From Actinomycetospora soli (GTDB lineage: Bacteria; Actinomycetota; Actinomycetes; Mycobacteriales; Pseudonocardiaceae), in contig NZ_JAJNDA010000004.1 in assembly GCF_021026295.1 (NCBI RefSeq), forward strand, positions 62,001 through 126,000: a DNA stretch of 64,000 bases, written 5' to 3'. The notes beneath the pieces were generated by a model. The model worked only from the letters and a program-made list of their open reading frames with translations. It was not told the origin of the DNA and searched no databases. Shown here piece after piece: positions 53,069-62,652 of this stretch (position 1 is the first letter of the stretch; the number at the start of each line of letters is the position of its first letter). A program made the position numbers and the translations under genes.

Positions 53069-56000
53069 TCACAGGTCTTCGATCCGCAGGATGCCCCACA
53101 GCCCTTCCTGCACGGCGTAGCGGAAGGCGCCGCTGCGGTAGGCGTGGTCTCCGGGATGCTTCGGGTGCAGGACGATGTCGCGGACGAACCCAGCGGTGAG
53201 ACCGGACAGCGACCCGACCCACGGACCGTTGGGGACCCAGGGCGCGAACTCCCAGGCCAGCCCGTGCATCGTCCAGGTGTGGTTGCGGGGCTTGTCGCAG
53301 CCGCCGACGAGCCGGAGCCACAGTTCCTCGTCCACCGCGGCGGACCAGATCGGTGTGGGCGGCTCGGTCACGGCGAGCATGCGTCGCGCGTGGACCATGG
53401 CAGATCGGTAATTGATGCCTTTCTGCCCGGCGTCCTCCGGGTCGCCCTCGACGAGGTCCCGCAGGGGTTCCTCCGGGTTTCCCCCGCGGTAGAGCCGGAG
53501 TCCGTCCTGCACGACGAGGACCTGCTCGTTCGTCGTCCGGTCGCCGACCGTGACCCGGGCGTGGGATCCGGTCCACGACGTCGGCTTCGCGTCCGCCGGT
53601 TCGACGACGAGCGCCCCGACGAGACCGTGATGACGGTGATTGCGAACGTCCGCCATGTCCTGGAGGTGGCAGACCTGCCCCTCGCCGCCCCCGCCCAGCT
53701 TCTCGTCGGCGTACCACCAGTACTCGACCCAGTTGGCCCGGTCGTGCGCGGCGCCGTGCCCCTCGCGACGCGCGACACCGTCCTCACCCTCGGCGGCGTG
53801 GCCACCGTGCGCCCCCGGTGACTCGCCGAGCGGTCGGATGGTGCCGTCGTGATTGAGGCCCACCCACGATCCGTCGGAGGACACGACGTCGTAGCGCACG
53901 AGTCCGGCATGTAGTGACACTCGCGGCGAGACGAGGCGGTCCTTCTCGAGGGGCAGCTCCGGCGGATGCGGTTCCGGGCCGAATCGAGGCAGGGCCGGAT
54001 CGACGTCGTCGGGCGCGAGCGAGAACGGCGTGGTCACGAGCTCGTTGATCAAGACGACGCGCACCCACTCGCCCGCCCGGGCGCGCAGGACGAGGGGCTC
54101 CACATCGTCTCTGAGCCGGCTCGTCGCTCGGATACGCCCGGTCGCGTGGCCGCCGACCACCTCCGGCTCCCATCCGCGCACGAGGGTGTACGTGAGGCCC
54201 CACGGGTCGCTCACCGTCTCCGAGTAATCGATCTCCTCGCGACGTGCGACCACGACGTACGTCCGTGCCGCCGGGAGCGACCACGCGGACGGTGGACGCG
54301 GCCCGATGGCCGGGAGCGCTCGTCGGACGGGCTCCGGACGGGGTGGAACGGCACGGGCGGCCTGCACGTCGGTCCACGGCCGGCCCGGCAGCGCCGGCAG
54401 GTCGTTCCGAGGCCGAGTTCCCGGCGCGTGGACCCGCACGAGGCCCCAACACCCGAGCCAGGTGTCGTCGAGCGCCGCGAACCGCCACAGATGGTCCCCA
54501 GGCCCGTACGGGCTGTCGTCCTGGTTCACCTCGAGCGTGAACGCCTCGGAGATGCCGAGGGTCTGCTGGTCGACGAGGCGGGACGCGGAGTTCTGCCACT
54601 CGTGCCGCCAGCGCAGACCGTGCGTGACGAAGCTGTGCTGCTCCTCGTGAGAGCCCTGGAGCAGCCGGATCCGCAGTCGGTCACCGGGATAGGCGTGCAC
54701 GATCGGCGTGTCCGGCTCACCGCCGACGTCCTCGGGCTCCTCGTCGGCGCGCGGGACCCGACTGGCGAACCAGGCCGACGGATCGTCGCCCCGCTCCCGC
54801 AGCGGCGCGTTACGATAGTTGACACCCATCACGCCGGGGTCGTCGGAGGACCCGAGCAGCGCCGGCGGGTTGAGCGGTACGCGGTCACGGTCGTACAGCG
54901 GGACGAAGTCGCCGATCGAGAGGCACGCCTCGCGGTAGCTCTCCATCCCCTTCTTCCTGACAACGGCCTGCGCGCCCACCCACGCGGGACGGGTGAGGTC
55001 TTCGGGCGCCCAGTAGGACGACCCGTGGGGCTCGGCGATCAGCGCGGCGAAGAGCCCGCGCTTCTGACGGAAGTTCGCGAGCAGGTGGTCGTGGAAGAAG
55101 CAGGGCCCGAACTCCTCGTCCACCACCCAGCGATGGAGCGACACGTTGCGCGCCGGCTGGCCCGTCTTGTTCGGCCCGACCGCCTCCGGGCTGCTCGCCC
55201 CGGAGAGATAGTTCCAGCCGGTCGAGGAGCCGTCCGCCGCGAGGACGTCGAACTTCACGAGGTGGACGTGCAGCCCGCACTCCACCGGCGGCGCCTCGAG
55301 GTCGAAATGGTCGTGAGGCACGGTCCCGAGTTCGTTGTGCAGTCGGAGTTCGACGACGTCGCCGTGGTTGGCCCGCACGTAGAACGGCTCCACTCCATCG
55401 GCGTCCGTCTTCGGCACGTCGACGCGAAGTGGTTGGTCGCCCGGTTCGTGCACCTCGAGGCCGAGCAACTCGTACCGGTGGCCGTGCGGGTCGTGCCAGC
55501 CGTGAGAGTTGTACTCGACCGGCCCTTCCCGCACGACGACGTCCATCGACAGCACGCGCGGAGACCCGCCGGCCCACGCCGCGGCGTCCCCGTCGAGATC
55601 GACGAACAGCGCCCCGGGCCGCGGGTTGTCGACGAAGGCCGCCGCTTCCTGGTCCGAATGGGCGGACATCCCGAGCAGGGCCCGACGACCGGTTATGACG
55701 TCGTCGCTGATAGCCGGCGGAGGCGGTGCCTTACGCGGCACCGCGGCATCGACGAACCACGGGAAGCCGGGATGCACGTCGTCGGGCCGGGGCGGCTCCC
55801 GACCTGGAAGAGGCTTGAGCTCGGGGCAGGGAGAGCCGTCGGGATAGGCGCGATCGCCCGTGACGAGGCGGTCGAAGCTGCGCCACAGCCCCCACATGCC
55901 GTGGTGGAAATGGGGATAGAGGTGGCAGTGCCAGATGATGTCGCCGGGAGCGTGCTGGCGGCTGCCCGAGCCGTAGAGCGGGTCGACCGTGACGGCCGTC

Positions 56001-57622
56001 TGCGGTCCGATCGTGATGGCGTCCAGGAGCTGGGACTTCGGGTCCTCCGCGACGGCGCGCCACTGGTGCACGTGCAGGTGGTAGACGTGCGTCTCCTTCA
56101 CGCCGGCGTGGACGACGCGCACCCGTACCGGGTCGCCGGCGTAGGCCCGTTGGATCGGCGTGACGGGGTCGCCGAACAACCACGAGCTGTGGTGCTGTTC
56201 CTCCCCCGACACGATCTCCAGCCAGCGGCCGTCCTTCGTGCGAGCGGTGTGGAAGACCTCCCCGAGGTCCTGGTCGATCTCGATGTAGACAGCGGCGAAG
56301 TCGACCGGGATCGCTGGGTTTGGGCGCTCAGGCGTCTCCTCCGCGAGACGACGCATGCGGTGCGGGAGCCGATTGGTCATCGGCTCGGCCCGGTAGTTGA
56401 GCGGCATTGTCGAGTGCTTCATGACGAGGTGGAGGGCGCTGTGCACCTCCGGCTCGTCATGGATGAACACCGCGAACTCGCGGTGGGACTCCGTCGGGCC
56501 GTTCGGCGGGAACTCGACGAAGGGCTTCGTCGGGGCGCCGCCGAGGTGGATGTCGACGTCGGCGCCCGCACGCCACGGACTCGCCGTGAGGTCCTTCCCC
56601 GTCTCGGGGTCGTGCCACGTCGCGTCCTTCGGCTCGACGATCAGCGCGCCGAACAGGCCATGGATGTTCGTACCCTGTTCGCTGCCCCGCACGTCCCCGA
56701 GATCGTTGATCACCCAGACGCCCTGGCGCCGGCATCGCCAGCTCACCGTCGCCCCTCCGTCTGGCGGCGCCAGGGTCGACGGGTTCTCTCCCACGTGGGC
56801 ACCGTCGTCGATTCGCACAGCGATCCCGTCGCCCTGTACGTGCAGCCCGACGTGGCGTCCCCGCAGTTCGTTCCGCAGCCGGATCCTGAGCTCGTCGCCC
56901 TCGTGGACCCGCAGCACGAGTGGGCGGACGACGGGAACAGGTCGGAGCGGGTTGATCCAGTTGTATGGGCCTGACGACCGGGGGAACAGCGAGACCCGCG
57001 CGCTGTGGTCGTTGAGCAGCAGCCGGTCCACCTCGAGAAGATCGAGACCGGAGGTCTGGGCGAGCTGCGCTCTCTCGGCCTTGAAGCGCTTGTTCACCGC
57101 CGCGAGGTCCCGCCGGATCGCGGCATCGAGTCCAGGAAGGGCCGAACGCCACACCCCGGCGAGGTGGCCTCGTTCCTCCTCCGTCGTCGGCATGTCGTCG
57201 ACCTCGCCCGCCGTCAGCTCCCGCAACGCGAGGAGCACCTCGGCGACGGTCACCCGGTAGTTCTGGCGCACTGCGAGCCAGCGGGGATCAGCATGCGGCT
57301 CGGGTTCCGCGTCCTCGTCGATCACGGCACGGACGTCCTCGAGGGTCCGCTCGTTCAGGAGCGCGCGCTCCTGCCCCGTCTTCCGGCCGAGGATCTCGAC
57401 CATCTCCTCGTAGCGCCACAGACCGTCGACGACGATCTGGGCGAGCTGGCGGCGCCGGTGCAGGCGCGGCAGCTGCTCGTCGTTCTCCTTCCAGCGCGCA
57501 CGGACCCAGCGCAGCAGGGGCACGTGGGCTGAAGGGGCGTAGAGCATCCCGTCGCGGTCGTGGTCGCCGTCGTCGGTGTAGACGATCGGCATCTGCAGGG
57601 CGACGAGGTCGACCTCGGGCAT
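53069..57622 (-). CDS. Giant multicopper oxidase, MnxG-like (putative Mn(II)/metal oxidase)
   Basis: A 1517-residue multicopper oxidase built from several cupredoxin domains. The N-terminus (IVYTDDGDHDRDGMLY) matches the characteristic opening of MnxG-type oxidases. The main copper cluster region has HVYHLHVHQW (512-521) and WHCHLYPHFHHGM (564-576), giving type 1 ligands Cys566, His571 and Met576. Further HxH pairs are at 785/787 and 844/846, and a late CHLQDMADVRNHRHHG motif completes inter-domain sites. No signal peptide is visible. It follows DUF2182 and DUF1326 genes on the same strand, probably as one transcript. Mn(II) oxidation is inferred from family; other metals or organics are possible. 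Confidence 0.8.
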   Translation of the reverse strand: MPEVDLVALQMPIVYTDDGDHDRDGMLYAPSAHVPLLRWVRARWKENDEQLPRLHRRRQLAQIVVDGLWRYEEMVEILGRKTGQERALLNERTLEDVRAVIDEDAEPEPHADPRWLAVRQNYRVTVAEVLLALRELTAGEVDDMPTTEEERGHLAGVWRSALPGLDAAIRRDLAAVNKRFKAERAQLAQTSGLDLLEVDRLLLNDHSARVSLFPRSSGPYNWINPLRPVPVVRPLVLRVHEGDELRIRLRNELRGRHVGLHVQGDGIAVRIDDGAHVGENPSTLAPPDGGATVSWRCRRQGVWVINDLGDVRGSEQGTNIHGLFGALIVEPKDATWHDPETGKDLTASPWRAGADVDIHLGGAPTKPFVEFPPNGPTESHREFAVFIHDEPEVHSALHLVMKHSTMPLNYRAEPMTNRLPHRMRRLAEETPERPNPAIPVDFAAVYIEIDQDLGEVFHTARTKDGRWLEIVSGEEQHHSSWLFGDPVTPIQRAYAGDPVRVRVVHAGVKETHVYHLHVHQWRAVAEDPKSQLLDAITIGPQTAVTVDPLYGSGSRQHAPGDIIWHCHLYPHFHHGMWGLWRSFDRLVTGDRAYPDGSPCPELKPLPGREPPRPDDVHPGFPWFVDAAVPRKAPPPPAISDDVITGRRALLGMSAHSDQEAAAFVDNPRPGALFVDLDGDAAAWAGGSPRVLSMDVVVREGPVEYNSHGWHDPHGHRYELLGLEVHEPGDQPLRVDVPKTDADGVEPFYVRANHGDVVELRLHNELGTVPHDHFDLEAPPVECGLHVHLVKFDVLAADGSSTGWNYLSGASSPEAVGPNKTGQPARNVSLHRWVVDEEFGPCFFHDHLLANFRQKRGLFAALIAEPHGSSYWAPEDLTRPAWVGAQAVVRKKGMESYREACLSIGDFVPLYDRDRVPLNPPALLGSSDDPGVMGVNYRNAPLRERGDDPSAWFASRVPRADEEPEDVGGEPDTPIVHAYPGDRLRIRLLQGSHEEQHSFVTHGLRWRHEWQNSASRLVDQQTLGISEAFTLEVNQDDSPYGPGDHLWRFAALDDTWLGCWGLVRVHAPGTRPRNDLPALPGRPWTDVQAARAVPPRPEPVRRALPAIGPRPPSAWSLPAARTYVVVARREEIDYSETVSDPWGLTYTLVRGWEPEVVGGHATGRIRATSRLRDDVEPLVLRARAGEWVRVVLINELVTTPFSLAPDDVDPALPRFGPEPHPPELPLEKDRLVSPRVSLHAGLVRYDVVSSDGSWVGLNHDGTIRPLGESPGAHGGHAAEGEDGVARREGHGAAHDRANWVEYWWYADEKLGGGGEGQVCHLQDMADVRNHRHHGLVGALVVEPADAKPTSWTGSHARVTVGDRTTNEQVLVVQDGLRLYRGGNPEEPLRDLVEGDPEDAGQKGINYRSAMVHARRMLAVTEPPTPIWSAAVDEELWLRLVGGCDKPRNHTWTMHGLAWEFAPWVPNGPWVGSLSGLTAGFVRDIVLHPKHPGDHAYRSGAFRYAVQEGLWGILRIEDL

Positions 57623-57638
57623 GGCGGGTCTCCGGGGT

Positions 57639-58433
57639 TCAGGCGACGAGGACGCCGGCGGGCAGGAACCCGGCGAGAGCGGCGATCCCGAGGGCGAGGA
57701 CGAGGAATCCGGTCGGGCGGACGAGGCGCCGCCCGTGCGGCAGCAGCCGCTGAGCGGCCATGACGACCGCGAGGACGACCATCACGGGCAGGGCAGCCAC
57801 CGCGACGGTCAGCGAGATGACCATGAGCGCCCAGCAGCAGCCGACGCAGGTCAGGCCGTACGAGGCCGACAGCCCGACCGTCTCCGCCCAGGCCGGTCGG
57901 CGGCCGGTCCAGTAGCGAAGGGCGGTGCTGCGGGGTGACCGGCAGGCGGTGAGGCATCGCTGGGCGAGGGGGGACAGCTGGTAGAGCCCTGCCGCCACCA
58001 GAACCACGGCGGCCGCTGTACCCGGGTCGGCGGCGAGGACCAGAACCTGCCGCAGCGCCGTATCGAGACCGAGGAGTGCTGCGCCGGCCACCGTCCAGAC
58101 GGCGACGAAGGTCGCTCCGGCGAGAGCCGCCAGCAGCATCGGGCATCCCCGCCCCACGGCCAGCCCCGCCACCGTCGTGAGCAGGGGCAGCGCTGGCGGC
58201 AGCATCATCGCGACGACCATCACCACCCAGGCCAGCAGCACCGGACCGACGGCGGGGCCGACCGGCAGATGGCCCATGTGCGCCATCGGGTCCGGGGTGG
58301 CTGCGCCGCCGTGGTGCGCGAGGAGGTCTGGCCAGGCCAGCCCGACCCAGGCCAAGGCCGCCAGGGCGAGGACCGCGGCGGCCAGTGGTCGGCGGTGCTC
58401 GGTGTTGCGGTTCCGCTTGAGAGCCGTCGTCAT
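57639..58433 (-). CDS. DUF2182 metal-binding integral membrane protein
   Basis: A 264-residue membrane protein of DUF2182, with about six or seven spans. The family signature WVVMVVAMMLPP is at about 69-80. An external loop after the first span is rich in His and Met (HH at 40-41, then PDPMAHMGHLP at about 48-58), suited to Cu(I) or Mn(II). A Cys-Cys pair in LTCVGCCWALMV lies in a later span. ATG overlaps the DUF1326 stop (ATGA). Position between DUF1326 and the oxidase suggests metal delivery to the oxidase. Confidence 0.85.
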   Translation of the reverse strand: MTTALKRNRNTEHRRPLAAAVLALAALAWVGLAWPDLLAHHGGAATPDPMAHMGHLPVGPAVGPVLLAWVVMVVAMMLPPALPLLTTVAGLAVGRGCPMLLAALAGATFVAVWTVAGAALLGLDTALRQVLVLAADPGTAAAVVLVAAGLYQLSPLAQRCLTACRSPRSTALRYWTGRRPAWAETVGLSASYGLTCVGCCWALMVISLTVAVAALPVMVVLAVVMAAQRLLPHGRRLVRPTGFLVLALGIAALAGFLPAGVLVA

Positions 58434-59137
58434 CAGGCCTGCTCGACCGCGACGTCGGCCGCCGCATTCACGTACGCGAACATTCCGCGCATCCCTGACC
58501 GGCCGGTGACCTGGACGAACCCTCCGGGGAGCTCGCCGACCGTGACATCGAGGCCCTCGCCCGCCTGGGCGGTGATGTCGGCGTTGCGGGGCCCGACGCC
58601 GAACTCCTTCGACAACGCGGTCTCTCGGAGAACCATTGGGCGCGACGGCGGGTCGAAGTACCGCGGCGACCCACTCGCGCTGATCGCGCGGGACTCCACG
58701 GCCCGGACTTCGCCCTCTCGCGGCGGGAGCGTTCGCACGACCTCGACCGACCACCGCTTCTCGTTGGGCGAGACGATGATGCGGGCTCGCTCTTCGCAGA
58801 TGACATTGCCGGTCACCGCGGCCAACCCGGCAAGGGAGCCCCCGAGTCGCCCTGCGAAGGCCTCCCGGAGGGCCTCGAACTCGTCGTCGGACGCTTCGTC
58901 GTCGACGAAGAGCACGGTGGCTGCTCCCGACGTCCGGCGATTGCCGGCGTGGGTGGTGACGCTGACGACGGATCGACCGCCGACGCCGACCTCGCCGATC
59001 ACAGAGCCGTTGTCGAGCAGCCACGCGGTCAGGCCTGTGCAGTGTCCCTCGTCCGGATCGTCGTCGACCCAGCAGGGACAGACCGTATAGCAATCACATG
59101 CTTCGATGAAGGAGCCACCGAGGTCATAAGCGGGCAC
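58433..59137 (-). CDS. DUF1326 protein with Cys-rich metal-binding N-terminus
   Basis: A 234-residue DUF1326 protein. The N-terminus carries CDCYTVCPC (Cys14, 16, 20, 22) and a fifth Cys33, a likely soft-metal site. The rest is a mixed alpha/beta domain. DUF1326 and DUF2182 genes are regularly paired. GTG 59135-59137 has an AAAGGTGA site. First gene of the three-gene operon ending with the giant multicopper oxidase. I infer a chaperone or assembly role; no activity is established to my knowledge. Confidence 0.83.
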   Translation of the reverse strand: MPAYDLGGSFIEACDCYTVCPCWVDDDPDEGHCTGLTAWLLDNGSVIGEVGVGGRSVVSVTTHAGNRRTSGAATVLFVDDEASDDEFEALREAFAGRLGGSLAGLAAVTGNVICEERARIIVSPNEKRWSVEVVRTLPPREGEVRAVESRAISASGSPRYFDPPSRPMVLRETALSKEFGVGPRNADITAQAGEGLDVTVGELPGGFVQVTGRSGMRGMFAYVNAAADVAVEQA

Positions 59138-59497
59138 GACTCATCACCTTTCGTCCGACGACATTCGGGAATGGCGACGCCGGTCGCGGACGACAAGGTC
59201 TTCTCGCGGTCGATGACGGCAAACGCCCTGCTCAGGGCATGGGTCGACCCACGAACGAACCCCCCTCCGCGCCGCCACCGGTCGGCGATCCGAATCGACC
59301 GCCCGGCGTGCAGGACGCGCAAGAAAGGTCTACCAACGGCAATTCAACATCGGCAGGTGTTCCACCCGAAGAGCGCAAATCGGAACTTGCTTGCTCGACA
59401 CCCGGTGCCCGATCGACTGCTCAGAGTGTCGCGAAACGGGAGACCGGTTGCGCTTCGGGCCCGCCCCGCGTCCGGGCGAGCGGCCCGTTCGCAGCAT
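59138..59497. other. 360-bp gene-free region upstream of the DUF1326 operon
   Basis: No supportable gene. It is visibly richer in A+T than its neighbours (for example ACGGCAATTCAACATCGG near 59336), and holds a small palindrome GCCCTG-CT-CAGGGC (59225-59238). It must contain the promoter of the DUF1326-DUF2182-oxidase operon, but I cannot place it with confidence. Confidence 0.5.
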
Positions 59498-60166
59498 CTA
59501 CGTGCGCGACAGTGCCGTTCGCTCGGCCGGGACCGGCGTCCGCGCCGCCCGGAACCCCAGCACCACGACCACGAGCACCTCGGCCAGGGAGAGCACGCGC
59601 TCGATCAGCCCCAGCGGCACGGCCCGGTACCAGGGGGTGGCCAACACGGGGTTCAGTGCGATCGCACCGATGATCGGCAGGAACGAGGCGAGGGCGACCA
59701 GGGCGAACACCGTGACCCAGCGCGCCCACGCCTCGCCGCGGCGCTGGCGGGCCGTGATCAGCGCCGCCGTGGGGAGCGCGAGGAACGCCGCGAGGCTCGC
59801 GTAACGGTGGATCGAGCCCGACAGGCTGGGACCGACCGACCAGTTCGTCTTCTCGAACACCACGACGAGCACGAGGCCGACGCACCAGACCCCGAAGAGG
59901 ACCACCCCCGCCGTCGGGACGAGGCCCCGCGTGACGAGTGCCGCCACCACCGCCACCGTCGCAGCGACGAGACCGAGGACGGCGACGTCGAACAGCCACC
60001 CGCCCGGCCCGACGGCGTACTCGCTGATCGTCCGGCGCACCGGGTCGTGGCGCGACCACGGCGCCACCAGGTGCATCAGGCCGACCACGGCGACCACCAC
60101 GAGTGCGACGACCGCTCCCCCGGTACCGAGCAGGGAGGGCCGGACGCGGGTCGTCGGGATCGTCAC
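59498..60166 (-). CDS. DUF998 membrane protein
   Basis: A 222-residue membrane protein of the DUF998 type, about six spans. The family features HLVAPWSRHDPVRRTISEYAVG after the first span and NWSVGPSLSGSIHRYASLAAF are present. GTG 60166. In the same direction as the following oxidoreductase gene (25 bp upstream), so maybe co-transcribed. Function unknown. Confidence 0.78.
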   Translation of the reverse strand: MTIPTTRVRPSLLGTGGAVVALVVVAVVGLMHLVAPWSRHDPVRRTISEYAVGPGGWLFDVAVLGLVAATVAVVAALVTRGLVPTAGVVLFGVWCVGLVLVVVFEKTNWSVGPSLSGSIHRYASLAAFLALPTAALITARQRRGEAWARWVTVFALVALASFLPIIGAIALNPVLATPWYRAVPLGLIERVLSLAEVLVVVVLGFRAARTPVPAERTALSRT

Positions 60167-60191
60167 CCCACCAGGATGACCCGGACCCCCG

Positions 60192-60599
60192 TCAGTCCAC
60201 CGTCAGACGGAGCACCACGCGCTCGCGGGGCGGGCCACCACGACGGACGGCGCGCTCGGCCGCCTGGAGCAGGCGGATGCCGCCGAACTCCCAGCCGTAC
60301 TTGGCCTTCAGGAGGCTCTCGGCGTCCTCGACGGCCCCCTCCGCGTCGTCGACGACGGCCGTCGCCTCGACGGTGGGCGTGCCGGCGGCGACGCGTCCAC
60401 GGCGGTCGCAGGCGCGCAGCTCGACGTGCGGGTCGTTGCGCAGGCGCTTGGCCTTGCCGCTCTCCGCGGCGGTGTAGACGACGAGGCCGTCGCCGTCGCG
60501 CACGACCCAGACCGGGGTCGACACGGGGTCGCCGGAGCGCCGGAAGGTCGTCAGGGACACGAAGCGCTCGTCGCCGAGCGTCACGAGCGATGCAGTCAC
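60192..60599 (-). CDS. PPOX-class F420-dependent oxidoreductase
   Basis: A 135-residue split-barrel protein of the actinobacterial F420-binding PPOX class: RFVSLTTFRRSGDPVSTPVW at the N-terminus, then VYTAAESGKAKRLRNDPHVEL and a C-terminal KYGWEFGG...LRLTVD. It would bind F420 and reduce an unknown substrate. Start GTG 60599. Divergent from the NDH-2 gene. Confidence 0.85.
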   Translation of the reverse strand: MTASLVTLGDERFVSLTTFRRSGDPVSTPVWVVRDGDGLVVYTAAESGKAKRLRNDPHVELRACDRRGRVAAGTPTVEATAVVDDAEGAVEDAESLLKAKYGWEFGGIRLLQAAERAVRRGGPPRERVVLRLTVD

Positions 60600-60717
60600 G
60601 GGTCCAGGCTTACCCACGGCAGCCGCGGAATCGATCCAGCCGCGCGCCGCGTCACACTGCAACGGCGATCACAGGCACGCCGTCACACGAACGACACGCC
60701 GTGGTGACGAGGGCGGC

Positions 60718-62112
60718 TTGACCGGTGCGGCACCCTCGGCGGACACGACGCTCCGGGCAGGGACGAACGACCCCGCACGCACCGACGGCCGGCCCCGCGT
60801 GGTGATCGTCGGGAGCGGCTTCGCCGGCTACCACACCGCGAAGTCCCTGGCCCGCCGCACGCGGGGCGAGATCGAGATCGTCGTCGTCAGCCCCACCAAC
60901 TACTTCCTCTACCTCCCGCTGCTGCCCGAGGTCGCGGGCGGGATCCTCGAGCCCCGCCGGATCGCGGTGGCCCTGTCCGACACGTTGCCGCCCTGCGTGC
61001 GCCACGCTCCCGGCGAGGTCGACGCCATCGACCTCGAGGCGCGCGAGATCGGGTGGCTCGACCCGGAGGGCGTCGCGCACCGCACCTCGTACGACCGGCT
61101 GGTCCTCGCCGCGGGGAGCGTCCACAAGGTCATGCCCGTGCCGGGCGTCAACGAGTACGCCGTCGGGTTCCGCGGGGTCCCCGAGGCGTTCTACCTCCGC
61201 GACCACATCGTGCGGCAGATCGATCTCGCGGCGATGAGCGACGACCCGGAGGAGGTCGCCGCGCGGTGCACCTTCGTCGTCGTCGGCGCGGGCTACACCG
61301 GGACCGAGGTGGCCGCGCAGGGCCAGCTGTTCACCCGGGCGCTCGCGCGCAGCCGCGGACTGGACCCGGAGGCGATGCGCTGGGTCCTGGTCAGCCGCGG
61401 CCGGGTGCTCGCCGGGCTCGACGAGCACCTCTCCCGGACCGCCGACGCGGTCCTGCGCCGGCGGGGGGTGGAGGTGCACACCGACACGACGATGGACGAG
61501 GCCGCCGCGGACGGCGTCCTGCTCTCGTCGGGCGAGCGCATCCCGACCCGCACGCTGCTCTGGTGCGTCGGCGTCCGGGTCGACCCGCTCATCGAGGACC
61601 TCGACATCGAGATCGACGGCGGCCGGGTCGTGGTGGAGCCGACCCTGCAGGTCCCGGGCCGCCCGGAGCTGTACGCGTGCGGAGACGCGGCCGCCGTGCC
61701 GGACCCGAGCCGCCCCGGCGAGGCCACCCCCATGACGGCGCAGCACGCCGTGCGCCAGGGGACCTTGGCGGGCCGCAACATCGCCGCGTCCCTCGGCTAC
61801 GGGACGGTGCGCGGCTACCGCCACCGCGACCTCGGCTTCGTCGTCGACCTCGGCGGGCTCGAGGCCGCCGCCGCACCGCTGAACATCCCGCTGACCGGTC
61901 TGGCGGCGAAGGTGGTCGCCCGCGGCTACCACCTCGCCGCGATGCCCGGGAACCGCCTCCGCACCGCGACGGACTGGCTGATCGAGGCGGTGCAGCCGCG
62001 GCAGAGCGCCCAGCTCGGGCTCGTCCGCTCCCCCGCCGTTCCGCTCGACACGGCCTCCCCGGAGGTGCCGCAGCACCACCTCGGCTTCCCGCACGCGACC
62101 ACGCGATCATGA
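60718..62112 (+). CDS. ndh: Type II NADH dehydrogenase-like FAD oxidoreductase (NDH-2)
   Basis: A 464-residue two-dinucleotide-fold flavoprotein. The FAD site is VVIVGSGFAGYHTAKSLAR (about 28-46), the NAD site FVVVGAGYTGTEVAA, and the distal FAD motif LYACGDAAAVPDP. The C-terminal amphipathic region anchors such enzymes to the membrane. It would pass electrons from NADH to quinone without proton pumping. Only a TTG start (60718) fits the frame upstream of conserved sequence. Chosen over ferredoxin reductase because of the long PTNYFLYLPLLPEVAGG segment. Confidence 0.85.
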   Translation: MTGAAPSADTTLRAGTNDPARTDGRPRVVIVGSGFAGYHTAKSLARRTRGEIEIVVVSPTNYFLYLPLLPEVAGGILEPRRIAVALSDTLPPCVRHAPGEVDAIDLEAREIGWLDPEGVAHRTSYDRLVLAAGSVHKVMPVPGVNEYAVGFRGVPEAFYLRDHIVRQIDLAAMSDDPEEVAARCTFVVVGAGYTGTEVAAQGQLFTRALARSRGLDPEAMRWVLVSRGRVLAGLDEHLSRTADAVLRRRGVEVHTDTTMDEAAADGVLLSSGERIPTRTLLWCVGVRVDPLIEDLDIEIDGGRVVVEPTLQVPGRPELYACGDAAAVPDPSRPGEATPMTAQHAVRQGTLAGRNIAASLGYGTVRGYRHRDLGFVVDLGGLEAAAAPLNIPLTGLAAKVVARGYHLAAMPGNRLRTATDWLIEAVQPRQSAQLGLVRSPAVPLDTASPEVPQHHLGFPHATTRS

Positions 62113-62383
62113 GCGGTCCGCTCTCCGGAACCCGCTCGGCGCACCGCAGGGAATTCATGCACCAGGGACCATGGGTGCCGCATTGTTGACGGCGGGACAG
62201 TTCGATTGTGCGCCGTGGATGCGCAATTCCGGCCCTTTCCCGTGGTCCGCGCGTCGGCGACGTGACCTGCGGGTGAGCTGGGTGTTCGCTGTGTGTGGGG
62301 CGCGGCGAGATCCGCCCGGCCCGGACAACGGGTCCGACCGCCCGGTTTCCTCCGGGCAGCCGGAAGTCCGAGGAATTCGCTCC

Positions 62384-62412
62384 TTGTTGTCGACCTTAGA
62401 GGGGATTACGGT
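62384..62412 (+). promoter_or_regulatory. Promoter of the 6C RNA
   Basis: TTGTTG (62384-62389), a 17-bp spacer, then TACGGT (62407-62412), near-consensus for the housekeeping sigma factor. The predicted start of transcription is about 62420, exactly where the 6C RNA outer stem begins. Confidence 0.7.
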
Positions 62413-62419
62413 GGCGTTC

Positions 62420-62495
62420 GTAGCCGGGCAGCAACGTCTCCCCCCGACGAAATCCGGGTCACCCCCCCAGACCCGGAGGTGTGCTGCCCGGCTAC
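62420..62495 (+). ncRNA. 6C small RNA
   Basis: A 76-nt element folding as a three-way junction. The outer stem is GTAGCCGGGCAGCA with TGCTGCCCGGCTAC, 14 perfect pairs. Inside are two hairpins: CGTC-TCCCCCC-GACG (62435-62449) and TCCGGGTC-ACCCCCCCA-GACCCGGA (62453-62477). Two loops each with at least six cytosines define the 6C RNA class of actinobacteria (B11 in mycobacteria), whose C-rich loops pair with G-rich target mRNAs. The outer stem can also act as terminator. It lies in a 540-bp gene-free region between NDH-2 and an Rv0909-like gene. Confidence 0.9.
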
Positions 62496-62652
62496 CACAC
62501 GTCCCGGGGCGCGAGCTCCGTCCGCCGGCGGTCCGGAACAGGGTCGAGCAGCCGCCGGGCGGGGTATCAGCGAGGATGGAGGCCCGGCGCGATCGCCGCC
62601 GGCCCCTCCGGAGCCAGTCGCCCCGACTCCCCGATCCGACGAGGTGCAGCAC

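Noticed and set aside
53966..56974. 1002-codon plus-strand open frame opposite the multicopper oxidase
   Set aside because: Shadow; copper-ligand motifs and family length belong to the minus strand.
62420..62495. tRNA-Sec or a riboswitch
   Set aside because: No TTC-containing T-loop, no UCA anticodon or 3' CCA-type geometry; the two C-rich loops specifically fit the 6C RNA.
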